NCBI RefSeq assembly: GCF_905220565.1
Contig: NC_059410.1
Location: forward strand, 1,751,501 to 1,815,500
Source: Melitaea cinxia
Lineage: Eukaryota; Arthropoda; Insecta; Lepidoptera; Nymphalidae
Length of the DNA: 64,000 nt
Reading direction: 5' to 3'
Below, piece after piece: positions 1 through 11,482 of this stretch. The notes under the pieces were generated by a model, which saw only the letters and a program-made list of their open reading frames with translations, had not been told where the DNA came from and ran no database searches. Within the stretch, counting starts at the first letter, position 1. Each line of letters opens with the position of its first letter. The position numbers and the translations under genes are program-made.

Positions 1-529
1 TGTGTATCATATTAAATAAAGGTTTGTCAGTGAATACCCTTTATTGTATGTTTCAATATTTTACGTAATGGACAGAATATAAAACAATAGAAAGAGAAAA
101 AAATTGTATCATAAATTTTATTTCAAATGGTATATTCATACATAATTTATGTATTTCCATATCTAAATTATCTTTCAACGGACAAACAATCATTACGCTT
201 CTGTTTAATATACATATTAAACGTCCACGTGGTTCTAACAGTACCACAGTACGAGTAAGCATAATCAGCACAAAATTACCGTAAATACCACTCATGCCAT
301 GAACGAGAAATAACCTCTGATATATTTTCCGCAATCCGAGTTAAATTGTTTAGAATACTGTTAAGTATATCTCTTTTAATTACGACGTTGATGGCTGCAA
401 ATTATATAAATGGAATAAAATTATTAATTTTACTGATTAAATTACAGTGTTGTGTGTGTTAGTCACACTGGCTTGTATGTAGGACGTATGACTAATTTTA
501 TAATAGCAAAACAATTAGCGGCCAGCTGA
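1..529. other. no gene recognised
   Basis: AT-rich sequence. A minus-strand open stretch at 53-334 has no recognisable motif and no convincing coding bias, so I do not call it a gene. Confidence 0.5.
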
Positions 530-708
530 CGACGCTTAGGCGCAACGGTTTGTGGCTGTTGGGTTGGCGATTGTAGGTTCGATAGCCGCACATGGCAAAC
601 GTTTGTATTTGCCACACAGATGTTTGCCATGGTTTGGGCGTTTGTGCTTATGTATCGTATGTGTTTCCGAACCCCTAAGAGATAATCCTAGTAGGGGCTG
701 TTGAGTGT
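530..708 (+). mobile_element. tRNA-derived SINE, family A2 (alternative tail)
   Basis: The head has a Pol III box-A-like segment (ggcgcaacgg) and a box-B-like segment (ggttcgatagcc), followed by the shared SINE body (catggcaaacgtttgtatt, then a tttgccatggtttgggcgtttgtg stretch). Unlike family A it ends in a different tail (gtgtttccgaacccc ... ggggctgttgagtg). The same tail is seen at about 8850-8912 and as a fragment at 53337-53385. Confidence 0.75.
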
Positions 709-1016
709 AAAAATATATTGCTTACTAAAGATAGAATTTTGACGTAAGTTCAATACAAATTATGTCAAAAAACTATCGCTAGTAACCAAACCAGAGATGA
801 TTAAATAATTAACAACCGACGCTAGTGGTAAGTTTTAAAATAGTTACAGTTGAGTTGTTATTATTTTCAGCTGAATATATGTGTAAATTACAAAACCCCT
901 AAGTGACTCAAATTATTTGTGTTTAGCCGTTTGGTAAAATAGTCCATAAGTAGTATTGAAACCTACTCGCCAAAGTTAATTATGATTTTTTTTTCCATTT
1001 AAACTTTGACTTTTAT
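709..1016. other. no gene recognised
   Basis: AT-rich spacer between two SINEs. Its last bases (1002-1016) are the left target-site duplication of the next element. Confidence 0.5.
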
Positions 1017-1273
1017 AAATAAATAAATAAATAAATATCTACACAATACACACAAGGTCATCTGTTCCTAAAATAAGCAACTTAATACTTGTGTTATAGG
1101 TAACAGCCGACAGCTAGTATTGCTCCATTTTTTTAACAAATATACTTATAAATAATACATATATAAATATACAGATAAATATTTATATTACACCCGGATT
1201 TGGGGTGAGAATCGAACCCACAACCCTCAAAGCAGAAAGCAGGGTCACTACAAACCTCGCCAACGGGCTAGTC
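1017..1273 (-). mobile_element. tRNA-derived SINE, family E, with 15-bp target-site duplication
   Basis: On the minus strand this starts with a tRNA-like head (gcccgttggcg-type box A, box B ggttcgattctc) and ends in an (aaat)n tail at 1017-1036. It is flanked by the perfect direct repeat aactttgacttttat at 1002-1016 and 1274-1288. The duplication together with the simple-repeat tail is diagnostic of LINE-driven retroposition. Related copies lie at 9762-9953 and 20838-21003. Confidence 0.88.
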
Positions 1274-1497
1274 AACTTTGACTTTTATGTAGTTAAGAAA
1301 ACTGAATAATCACTGTCGATTGTGAATTATTAGTTATTTATTAATTATTAAATACAATTACATATTAATTTTGAATATTCGAAGACAGAATAAAATAAAT
1401 AACAAAGTTTACGACAAAATTTTGAAGTTTATTGAAGTTAAAGGGAGATGGTTTCTTATTCGGACATGTAGCTTAAACTCATTCTCTAATTTATTGT

Positions 1498-1500
<3 letters not shown>

Positions 1501-1559
<59 letters not shown>
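1501..1559. repeat. (AT)n microsatellite
   Basis: About 29 uninterrupted AT dinucleotides. It resumes as (TA)n at 1760-1777 on the far side of the Helitron-like element, so the two tracts were probably one. The open frame across it (1371-1565) is only poly-Tyr-Ile and is not a gene. Confidence 0.95.
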
Positions 1560-1562
<3 letters not shown>

Positions 1563-1759
1563 TAATATATATAAATCTCGTGTCACAATGTTTGTCCTCA
1601 ATGGACTCCTAAACTACTTAACCGATTTTAGTCAAATTTGCACACCGTTTGCAGTTTGATCCAACTTAAAAGATAGGCTATATTTTATTTTGATATATTA
1701 TGTTATTATTATATTTCAGAAAAAAAATAAGGTGATACGAAGTTCGCCAGGTCAGCTAG
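1560..1759 (+). mobile_element. Helitron-like non-autonomous element
   Basis: Begins TC and ends gtcagCTAG, with A immediately before (1559) and T immediately after (1760). This is the terminal and A/T target signature of Helitrons. It is nearly identical to 29643-29841: by eye two substitutions and one single-base indel in 200 bp. It carries no coding capacity, so it would have been moved by proteins supplied from elsewhere. Confidence 0.85.
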
Positions 1760-2067
1760 TATATATATATATATATTAATTGCGCGGACGGAGGAGAATG
1801 AAATTTCGCAGACTTATAAATATATATAAAAACATATGTTAAATCAATAAGAAAAAAAAACATTAGACACACTACTATGTATTCGACACACACACGCATA
1901 TATTTTATTTATTTATTATTACAAAAGTATGGTCAGTGACGTTAGAACCTTGATAATGTTCAAAGTTATAATTTAAATTAATTATGGTCGAATTACCACC
2001 ACTGGGCGACCACTAATAATTACAATTATTTGTAAAATTTTCCCCTTTAAGATTTATGAGATTCTGT

Positions 2068-2190
2068 GACGACGCTATGGGGCAACGGTCACAGCACTAG
2101 CTCATGGCTGTTCCCGCACATGACATATGTATTGACCATACTGATGCTTAAAATGGTCTGAGAATATGTGCTTGTTTAATTTGTACGTTT
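2068..2190 (+). mobile_element. SINE family A, degraded fragment
   Basis: A head-like segment (gacgctatggggcaacggtc acagcac) is followed by cccgcacatgacatatgtattgacc. Box B is largely deleted. It is an old, truncated copy. Confidence 0.65.
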
Positions 2191-2583
2191 TGAATACTGA
2201 TAAGTGAGAGGCGTTTGTTTGTCAAGCATTTTTTATAAATTCAATGATCACACTAATATTCGTAAAATAACTTATTTCAAATTATCTATGTATATTTTCT
2301 TTTTGTTTTCATTGGTTTTTCGAAATGAAGGACAGAATGATCTCAATTTATGTTCATCGTGGGTGGTACAAAATAAATGAGTAATATTGTTGCGGTTTAC
2401 TTAATCTGTATCATTTTATTGTAAATACAGCATAATTGTTTTGTATGGTTAGGTGTATGATGTCCTAGTTGCGGAATAATTGTAACTATTTATGAAAATA
2501 TTTCATGATTACCTACAATAATAACAGACTTACAAATAACGTCTAGTGCAACTAAAACTAGGCCCTATATTTTTTTAAGTACA

Positions 2584-2746
2584 TCACTACTAATATTATT
2601 AATGTGAATGTAAGTTTGTTTGTTACGCTTTCACGCAAAAACTACTTCACCGATCGTCGTGAACTTTTGTACACATATTCTTGGAGATATTAGAAGTAAC
2701 ATAGGATACTTGTTATTATATTTAAAAAGCCGCGGGTGAAAGCTAG
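2584..2746 (+). mobile_element. Helitron-like non-autonomous element
   Basis: TC start at 2584 after A, and CTAG end at 2743-2746 before T. The internal sequence includes tttgttacgctttcacgc and a gccgcgggtgaaag segment just before the terminus. An opposite-strand relative is at 5887-6061. Confidence 0.8.
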
Positions 2747-5509
2747 TTTTTCAATAAAATATCAACAATAAAAACAAAGTCAACGCTATAAAGTACATAT
2801 TACAAATTAAATGTTTGTTATTATATAAAGCAAGCACCCATACATTGTTACTAGGAAACCGCAAGCTCATTAACGCGAAAGATACTTGCGCCTAGAATTC
2901 GTAATGATAGGTGTTCCGAGAACGCCTCTCTGTATTTTAATATTTTTAATATGTTTGTTTATTTGAGTGAAAAAAATTGTTTTAGGTACGACAAATGTTA
3001 AGATTCTGATGAGCCTCTGAATGAAATCGAACTGAAACAATTATCTACTTAAATAGTATTGAAGTACGAAAAATCAAACTAAATCGATAAATTAGAGATG
3101 GTTTTACTATATTATTTTAATTTAAAATTATTTATCTGTACGTATCTCCAATTATTTTTGAAGATGTTTTCCTTTATAGCAAAATATGATTATTTAAAAG
3201 AACGTCAGCAAGTTAAAGCTCCAGCTATGAATCCGTGACCTGCGGTTAACATTCACAATTGTGTTTATCTCGGTTTTTGGGTGACATAAATTAAAAACTA
3301 ATTGCCATTGTCATTTATGGTCAACTTACTACTCGACGTATGTCAAGAAACTTCCAACAATATTAGCATAGTCTGCCTTACCAGGTCTAGGGTCATATTG
3401 TAAGCACTTGGAGTTCTCAATGTCCATGGGTTTTTTTAAGAATGTATTTCGCCTTACAAGATCTTTGAGATCAAAATCCAATATAAAGCTTACCGCACTC
3501 GTAGTAGCATTACACAAAACCAATTTGCTTACACAGAATAAAGATCAATATACTACATGCATATGTTAAAATCAGCCAATGATAAAATGGGAAAATCCAC
3601 AAGGATGAACACTCAGATCAGATATGAATATTTGTGTATCAAGTCCAAGCTAATCACGACCGCAATTTCTGACGTTAACGGATGTTTGTCATCACTAAGC
3701 CTGAATATACAGTTGACAAATATTTGTTACAGAAGGAAATTCGTCTGAGTTTCCGGTCTAATTTTCAGGTATATGATACATATCGGCATCATTTGATGCC
3801 AACTTAGCAATAATTATAATTCAATATTTAAAAAAAATTATGTACTTTGTAAATCAACGATCCATAAACGCCTTTGAAACCTATATGATTAATAGAAATT
3901 CCGATTTCGATATTGATTGTGATGAATATATATAAATGAATTAGTGCAATTGAAGACACACAGAAAATTAAAGACAGAAAAGCTATCAAAGCTAGTTCCA
4001 TAGCAGAATTTTATGCAAAATATATGTATGATTTTAATAAATACATCAATTCAAGAGTCAGACATATGGATAATTTATGTACAGATAAATAAAGTCGGTC
4101 AGACGCGACGGGCCGTGCGTGGCGAAGATTACTCATATGTTTTACGATATGATTGCAACAAATAGTGCGAATCGGGATCAGAGATTAAGATTGTGATGTC
4201 TGTATGTTGCTCTTAAATGTTTTGAAATCGAGACTAGTATTTTACTGTGGATATACCCTTAATGTAGTAAAACTACATGGTATGATGAATCTGATAAGTG
4301 TCTTCGCTTAGAATGAACGTGTTAATGATTTAGTCTAACAAGTATTTAGGATATATATATAGGTATTAACTTATAAAACTATAATATTTCCTTATCAATT
4401 AACTTGTTGCACAAAGTTTTCTCCCGTTTAGGAGATTGGTTAATTCGAAGTTTGTTTTGTTATTTCAGTGTACACATATGGATTATTTTTATGAAATAGC
4501 AGTCTTAAAAAACGTGTATTGATGAAAAGCTATAAGAAATCCAAACATTCGGAATATTATTCTAACAGATGTGTTCAAGTTTGAATCGCAAAATCGAGAA
4601 TAAATATTTAAACAAAGTGGCAAGTAAGACGTTCTGCCATATAATGATGGTAAGGAAAAGAATAAAGATTGATCATACATATAGTTATAAACTTATTCTT
4701 TATTTACCCAAATATATATATTTTTTAATTAATATTCTTTTGTTGTTTGTAGTTTTTGCTTCATGTAAGCTAAAAAAAATAATTAAATGTGAGGCTAGTT
4801 ATTGATATATGTATGTGTGTCAATGTAAAAATATGTATATATATAATTAGAATGTTTAAATAAATAAATACAGTTAAGAATTACACACAATTGAAATATG
4901 TATATATGACTCAATTTATATAAAATTAAAATAAAAACAATTCGAAAGTAATACCAAGAAATACTAATCATGAGTGATGATTTCAATCAAGTCTAATTAT
5001 AAGCAATTAATAGTTAAACAGAATTTAAAAAAAAACTTGTAAATACCAAGAATTTAATTGTAAGTGTAGAAAATCGATCGCCTTCTCTAGTCTATAGGTA
5101 GTTCAACAAAAGTTATACTACAAAATAAACGAATAATTGAATAATTGACTGTAAGCGCTGTTGGCGACTTAGTACAGATAAATAATAGCAATGATTGTCT
5201 GTTTATTTCAACTTTTTAACTTTGTCCGATCGAATAAATATTTTTGCAATTGGTTCATTTTATATTTTATGGTTCATTATATATAAATGATTGAGGTTCT
5301 ATTTACATATAATTACACTTAAATTTATAGAAGCAGGGAAAGACAATAAAAATATATTTTGATTCTATTGTTTAATTTAAATATTGTATTCTGTCTTTTT
5401 GTGTTCATTTGTGTTCATCTGCCCACAACTCATAGATTTCTGTATGTAGAAGAGAAGGATTGGAACCAAATCCTCCATACTGACATGCAGTTCGATGTTC
5501 ATATACATT
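2747..5509. other. no gene recognised; AT-rich unique-looking DNA
   Basis: I find no repeat family or gene that I can name. A minus-strand open stretch at 3329-3523 looks more protein-like than most here, but it has no recognisable domain and no convincing splice context, so it stays unassigned. Confidence 0.45.
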
Positions 5510-5607
5510 CCAGGATTTCGGAATTTTATCGTTTTGGTGATATTAAGATTTTTATATGTCCCACGTTTCGCATACTTTACAGCAATCATGGTCACGGGAG
5601 GACTCAT
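5510..5607 (+). repeat. dispersed repeat K
   Basis: The segment containing cgtttcgcatactttacagc followed by atggtcacgggagga recurs in opposite orientation at 33362-33460, with the upstream cggaattttatc part also shared. The overlapping open frames at 5359-5634 are therefore repeat sequence and not a gene. I cannot name the parent element. Confidence 0.6.
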
Positions 5608-5886
5608 ATTTACGAAAAATGCACGTTTACTTAAATAAATATAGTTCTTTATTTCCGAAATGAAGAGAAAATAATTAAAATTAAATTATAATTAATACAG
5701 TTTCTAAACCAGAACACTATTTTAGATGAGTCATAAGTCTAATTAAAAATTAAATATTTAGAAAAGTCATTTATTTATTTAATCTTCATTGTACATCAAA
5801 ATATAGACACCATAATAATACAGAATAAAGAAAAGATACACAAAAATAGCAGCTATTTCTTATTTTGATTTAAATTTTATAACAAG

Positions 5887-6061
5887 TTAGCTTTTACTCA
5901 CGGTTTCGCTCGCATTGATTTTTTTTTAATTAAAAAGTATCCTATGTTACTTCTAATACCTCCAAGAATATTTGTACAAAGTTTCATGATGATTGATTAA
6001 GCAGTTTTCGCGTGAAAGCGTAACAAACAAACTTACGTTATCATTATAATATTATTAGCGA
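5887..6061 (-). mobile_element. Helitron-like non-autonomous element
   Basis: Reverse-complement relative of 2584-2746. On the minus strand it starts with TC (plus-strand GA at 6060-6061, with T following) and ends in a mutated CTAG (ttag on the plus strand at 5887). The shared core is gcgtgaaagcgtaacaaac. Confidence 0.75.
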
Positions 6062-6789
6062 TAATAATAAATACTAAATTATATTTAGGTAAAAAAACGA
6101 GAAATAATATCAGTGTATTTATTCAAGCTAATTACTAATTTCAAAACGTATACACAAGAGGTCCTTTATGTTTCAGACTAACGCAAGCTTCGAAAATTTC
6201 ATAAGATATCCTACATTTAAAAAACAGCATAAGCCCAAGCTTAATGCGATAATCTTGTAAGCCGTTAGTGAAATATAAAACCCAGGAAATCAAGACGAGG
6301 GTGCAAGGTCGGAGTTCAAATGAGAACATGTTTTTTTTACATATGAAACGTTTACAATTTTAATTTGCGTTTGAGGAAAATGTCTCGAAAATCCACGGTA
6401 AATTCCAAAATCTCTGTAACTAAATGAAATTTCATCTCATCTCTTTTCTTTCATCTTTTTAGTTAGATTTTATACTTTAGAATTTTAAATGTGAGTTTAT
6501 ACACTAAACTGTAAATACGATGAATAGTTTTTTAAATATCTTGATAACAAGTCTGGCAATTACTAAATCAGGAAGTACATTATATCAATTTAAGTGTAAT
6601 TTTCAATCCATACATTCGCAAAACAACATTTTTTTTTCAATATAAATTCGAAAAAGGAGCAACATAAACGTTCCAATTAGTTTCAAACATGGCCGTATTT
6701 ATCAGTAATGACAATTTAATTCGAACCTTACACAGAACGTGAGATTCGTCATTTCCGTTAAACTTATTGACAGCCCGAAAAGAGTAATG
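6062..6789. other. no gene recognised
   Basis: AT-rich, with no repeat family or coding signal I can support. Confidence 0.5.
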
Positions 6790-7368
6790 ATCATAAAATC
6801 AAGGGGAACATCGAGCGGGCAAAGCCACTAGCGTACAAATATAGTGCGCATGAGTTGAACACTCGCGAATATTTTATCTGTAAACATTCGTGTCTGTGTG
6901 CGTCGCTCGTGTGTGAGTAATCGTGCACGTCCAATTTTATTGTGTTAATGTTTATGATTGATTTTGAACCTTGAAGATTATTTTTCTAGGTCTAAATTTG
7001 TTATGTACCTGATATTTTTCAATGTCAATTATTTATTTTATATTATATCTAGGAGCGAATTATAGTTTTAACGCCATTCCTTATTTTACACATTTAACGA
7101 TACATTAAATTTAAATTACCAAATATTAAATTTTTAGTTATTATAACACTAGAAGACAAAATAATATTTGAAAACAATTATAAAATAAGTCATAAAGTAT
7201 CAAAATAAGTCGATCTAGATATATCTTCGTTTGTGTGGATGTAAACAAGCGGGTTGCGTGTGTGTTTGTGTGTGTACACGCTGTTCGCTCGCGTAGCATT
7301 GAGCGAGGTCATGGCACTCAGCGCGTGCGCCGATTATACGTTTGTAGGCTATAGATAATGTTGTAAGT
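6790..7368 (+). promoter_or_regulatory. candidate promoter / untranslated first exon(s)
   Basis: Two CpG- and GC-richer patches (about 6800-6930 and 7230-7345) stand out in otherwise AT-rich DNA and match none of the repeat families here. Each is followed by a good 5' splice-site match on the plus strand: GTGAGT at 6913-6918 and GTAAGT at 7363-7368. That pattern fits alternative non-coding first exons of a downstream gene. No TATA box, initiator or protein start is convincing, so this is only a candidate. Confidence 0.25.
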
Positions 7369-7892
7369 GATAAACTTCACTGACGGTGGAAAGTGATGCA
7401 CTTCATGGTTTATATTTGGAGATATTTAGAAAGCGTTTTTGTGATACCGCTCCACTTCTTATTAATTCATTCTAAAAGAGGATTACCATACAAGAAACTG
7501 CATGCATTATCAGGCCAAATTAAAGCGTGCCATAGTAATTATCATACAGTAGAAATTTTATACAACAATTCCGCTCGCAGTCGATTAAATATTTTTCTTA
7601 ATAAAACCTTCTCTTCAATCAGGTTTTAAGTACACGTTTAATGACTAAGCCTGTGAAAGGTATCTGCGCAGTATTTTATTAGTAACGTACGTACATAACA
7701 GAAATGAATTTATTCTGCGGTTTACAATATTGTTGATGCTTATGTAATAAATAATACGCACTAATGATTTTAATGAGGTTCATTTTTCGAATAATTCACT
7801 AACACCACGATTTTTATGTAAAACGGTCAATAATAGCAGTGATTTTTGTTGATAATATATAAGTATGCAGTACTTTCTCCTTTTGTAACTTC
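7369..7892. other. no gene recognised
   Basis: An open stretch at 7393-7629 (78 codons, plus strand) has no recognisable motif. No repeat family is evident. Confidence 0.4.
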
Positions 7893-8080
7893 ATAACTTT
7901 TACTAAGTGTACCGATTTTGATGACTCTTTTGTTAATCGAAATCTGATACTTATTTTGTGGTCTCATTTAAATTCGATTATTCTAATAAAGCGTATTTAA
8001 TTGTTTTTTTATTACCTACGTTGTATTACTTGTTGATGTAAATTTGTCAGCTTTTTTTAAACTCTATTAGCAAACACAAT
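7893..8080 (+). repeat. repeat C, partial (second unit)
   Basis: Contains the family C landmarks in order: gtgtaccgattttgatga, a short T run with aatcgaaa, then cctacgttgtattac, and the terminal gcaaacacaatta. The first unit is missing. Confidence 0.65.
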
Positions 8081-8264
8081 TATAGCGGCACTATTTATAT
8101 ACGTCTAGGAAACTCACATTCACTTAGTCAAACAACTAAGTTAACACAAAAATAGAAACTATTTTAATACCTTACTTGAGAAATATTTTAAATAGAAAAA
8201 GTGAAAAGCTTGGGTTATATACTGAGTTTCACTGATAGGTATATAGAACAACCACTCTGGTGTA

Positions 8265-8376
8265 GGCAGTGATGATAGCCACCACTCAGTGGAAGAGTAT
8301 GCTGGATTAAGATCCAATCTTTCTCCTACATAGAAATAGGCCTATGCCTAACTGTAGGATGTTACAGGCTGAATCA
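8265..8376 (+). mobile_element. SINE family A, 3' fragment
   Basis: Matches only the 3' end of family A: ggattaagatcc, tctcctacatagaaa, aggcctatgcc and ttacaggctgaa. Diverged and 5'-truncated. Confidence 0.65.
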
Positions 8377-8719
8377 TGATATAGAATTTAAAAAGAAATT
8401 TCCAATCTAAAGTATACATTCCCTGCTAGGTTATGATAAAAATTACTCCGCTCAATGTACCAACAGTAAGTTTGTTGTGTTATTTACAAGTTACTTGTAT
8501 TTACTCACCATTGTATTGTAGTACTTCGTACTACTGAACAAGCCTCGGTATTAAAAGCAGAATATAGTTAAGTAGACATGTTCCTTTTTGCAAGGTTGTC
8601 GTAACTGCTCTCTCTTTTAGTTTGCTTTCGATTTGGATTTTACAGAAAATAATAATTTTAATCGGCAAAGTGCCAGTTGGACAAACTTCGGAAGTATTCG
8701 TTACTATTAAAATATTTGA

Positions 8720-8912
8720 CGATGTGTTGATCCCGCGGTCATAGCACCGAGTGTTGCGATTTCGGTCACTGTTCGATACCCAACGATGACGAGCATTTTT
8801 ATTAGCCTTATAATTATTTGTCGCGGTCTGGGCGTTTGTGTTTGTGTATTGTGTGTGTTTCCAAACCCCCGACACATAAGTAAATCCTACTGGGGGTTGT
8901 TGACTCTGAGGC
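8720..8912 (+). mobile_element. SINE family A2, diverged
   Basis: Degraded head (gcggtcatagcaccg, box B-like ctgttcgatacccaac), then cgcggtctgggcgtttgtg and the A2 tail (gtgtttccaaacccccgaca ... actgggggttgttga). It abuts repeat D. Confidence 0.65.
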
Positions 8913-8925
8913 ATTTATTTATTGA

Positions 8926-9328
8926 AGTAAAACTTCTTGACGCACGCTTAACTTGGGGAGTAAGCTGGTGAATGCGTGACAAGAGCGTTACGAAAAGTGT
9001 GATCGGACGAGGCGAATGGAACCTGACAGGGAGATATAAGTTAGTTAAGATAGAAAGAGAGAGAGATAAGAAGGTCGGCAAACAAGCGTACGGCTCACCT
9101 GATGGTAAGAGATTACCGTAGCTTATAGACGCCTGCAACACCAGAAGCATCGCAAGCGCGTTGTCGACCCAATCCCCAATCCCCAGCTCTGGTTACCTTA
9201 CTCACCAACAGGAACACAATACTGCTTGAAAACAGTATTATTTAGCTGTGATCTTCTGTAAGGTCGAGGTATTACTGTAGGAGTTTAAGAAGTTTTACTT
9301 CAGTCGTGTGGTCTAAAGCACGTTTTTT
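8926..9328 (+). repeat. repeat D, split by a nested repeat B
   Basis: The left part (to about 9072) holds gcacgcttaacttggggag and gtgtgatcggacgaggcg. The right part (about 9281-9328) holds gaagttttacttcagtcgtg. The intervening piece is a repeat B copy on the same strand. D is therefore older than the B insertion here. Confidence 0.75.
9073..9280 (+). mobile_element. repeat B, nested in repeat D
   Basis: Starts ggtcggcaaacaagcgtacg, continues through acctgatggtaagag, cctgcaacaccagaagcatc and gcttgaaaacagtattattt, and stops early at ctgtaaggtcgagg. The distal B end is missing. Confidence 0.8.
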
Positions 9329-9654
9329 TTTTGTTTTATTCATTACATAATGCATTTATGTACTCATTGTTTACTGTGTATAGTAGTCGAGACTTCGAAT
9401 GCCATTTATATCATTGTAGGTCTCCCATTGATTCGTAACTCAGAGAGCACGTTAAGTCACACTCCTACGTTTCATACATGTATATAAAAATATTTAATAT
9501 ATTTTGATATTTAAAATGTACCAATTTAATTATTGAAAAAACAAATCATACCTCTCCTAGTGGTTATCATACATGATGGTTATCGTCGCTCATGGGTAGC
9601 AGTGGAGCAGCATATTGAAAGGAGATTTACTGCAAATGGCACAAAAGTTACAAC

Positions 9655-9710
9655 ATATAGCGGTGACGGATTCGAGCCCTGGACATGACAAATATTTGTA
9701 TAAGCAATAC
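9655..9710 (+). mobile_element. possible SINE A remnant
   Basis: Only the box-B region and the start of the body are recognisable (ggattcgagccctggaca, tgacaaatatttgta). Very degraded. Confidence 0.4.
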
Positions 9711-9761
9711 ATTTTTTTTCTTTGGTACTATCAAATATAAATATAATTAAATATAAATATC

Positions 9762-9953
9762 TTAAGGTAAGCAACTTAATTCTTGTAGTATAGGTAACAG
9801 CCGACTATTATAGGTAAATGTTTTTTGTTAAATATACATAGAAATAATACATATATAAATACAAATATTACACCCAGACTCAGGCGAAAATCGAACCCGT
9901 AACCTGCGGGTACAGAAAGCAGAGTCACTACAAACTGCGCCAATGGGCTAGTC
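9762..9953 (-). mobile_element. SINE family E
   Basis: On the minus strand it has head gcccattggcgcagtttgta, then gtgactctgctttctg and box B ggttcgattttc. The body shares tataggtaacagccgac with 1017-1273. I could not define a target duplication. Confidence 0.75.
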
Positions 9954-10852
9954 AAGCATTTATTTTGGGGTATGGGCTATTTCATAAAGATTTATAAATG
10001 TAGTATCAGGGTCTCCAGCAATGGGACAGGCAGATGTTTAGTTCAATTCAGTTCCATACTTGTAGGTTTAAGATCACATATGTTTCACTATGTGGGTTTA
10101 TGTTCCTTGTGTCAATGTATATTACATTATATTTAAAAAAATATATAATTCAAATCGTTCATAAGAAAATATCATTTATCGTTAAATTATGAAAATGATT
10201 GATAGATCTTTTAAGGGAAATTACCAAGTCTCTTGGCCGTTCTGCTCCGCTGAATAACACATTTTTAGGGTAATCAAATAAAAAATATTTTTAGAGATTC
10301 AAGTGTACCATTAGCCAGCGTTAAGATTAATTATTTTAATGTAGCGAATGCGACCTCTTCGTTTGCTTCCTTATGCGCAAAATTTGTTCTCTCGAGGTCT
10401 TCCGTATACTCATCGTTTATGTAAATTGATGTGACAACACTGTCTTCTTGAAGGCCACAGTCGTTGCGCGTTTGTTTATGAACAATAAATAATCACAATA
10501 GGATATGATTTGCCATTTCTGTATGTTAATTTGTTTTAATTTTAATACCGGTATGTGTTGACGTGCGTTGCTTTCTTTTTATGTCTTTGTCGAAGTGTAA
10601 CTTCTTTGGGATCGTTGTGATTTTTAAATTCGATGAAACGAAACTACGTCACGATTAAGAAACAAACACAAACGTATAGGAGAGAATGAGATGGAATACA
10701 TTGCTGTTCAAAAAGCGTAAGCGACGCGTTTTGCATGGCGCTTACGACCTTTTTCACGAGATCGTGATCATCATTGATAGAAGAAATCGCTACAGCCTAC
10801 CTTCCTAAGACTTTAAAGAAGTGTCACTTTTGCGTTGTAACTACTATATGTA
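9954..10852. other. no gene recognised; contains a hairpin at 10715-10755
   Basis: Mostly AT-rich single-copy-looking DNA. At 10716-10723 and 10739-10746 the 8-bp arms cgtaagcg/cgcttacg are perfectly complementary, and outer aaaag/cttttt tracts extend the stem after a 2-base bulge. Confidence 0.45.
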
Positions 10853-11080
10853 TCTATATATATAAAAATTTCGTGTCACGATGTATGTGGGCGATAAACT
10901 TCGAAACTACTGATCCAATTTTTATCAAATTTATTAAGCATCTGTAATTTTCTTCAATTTGGGAGATGGAGTTATTTTTATCTGAATTGGAGCCGGTAGG
11001 TGGCGCTGCTATCGGTATCGATAAGCTATCAAATTTGGTAGCTGTTTTCCGGGCAGGACAACGTCTGCTGGGTCCGCTAG
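10853..11080 (+). mobile_element. Helitron-like non-autonomous element
   Basis: TC start after A, then tatataaaaatttcgtgtca, which resembles the 5' end of 1560-1759. It ends ggtccgCTAG before T. The middle differs from the other copies, so it is a separate subfamily with shared termini. Confidence 0.8.
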
Positions 11081-11369
11081 TATTTTATTATATTTGTTTA
11101 TACTTATAATCGAGAGTCAACATCATTGTTTTCTAATGTTTACGCTAATTTCACTCACAATATACCAACTGCACGTTATATTCTGTGTTGCATAGTTTTG
11201 AAAGACTATCGTATTGATATTTTTCGGCGTACAATACATAATGTTTGACATTGTGTCGATTTATTTCGCTGGCTTTGTGTAATTATTAAATTTTCATCAT
11301 CTATTTTCATCTTTCATTTTCTATTAGTTGTTCTTCACGCAGGTGGACTTTTTTTGAATTATTAATATA

Positions 11370-11482
11370 TTCTCCATATAGGAGAAGTATCGGAGCTTTA
11401 CTACGCTGATCAACTGCGGCTTGGCGGATATATTCCCTACTGTGAGTAACGATCGCTATCAGATGTACATGATAACAATTAA
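11370..11482 (-). mobile_element. SINE family A, internal/3' fragment
   Basis: Minus-strand match to the family A middle: tccatataggagaagtatcg, ggcggatatattccctac, gtaacgatcgctatcag and tgtacatgataaca. Head and extreme 3' end are absent. Confidence 0.75.

Noticed and set aside
1371..1565. Open frame ending in a Tyr-Ile repeat
   Set aside because: Produced by the (AT)n microsatellite.
3329..3523. Minus-strand open frame that looks somewhat protein-like
   Set aside because: No recognisable domain, no clear splice sites and short length. Not enough to call an exon.
8531..9150. Long open frames on both strands (up to 127 codons)
   Set aside because: They overlap SINE A2, repeat D and nested repeat B, and no protein domain is evident.
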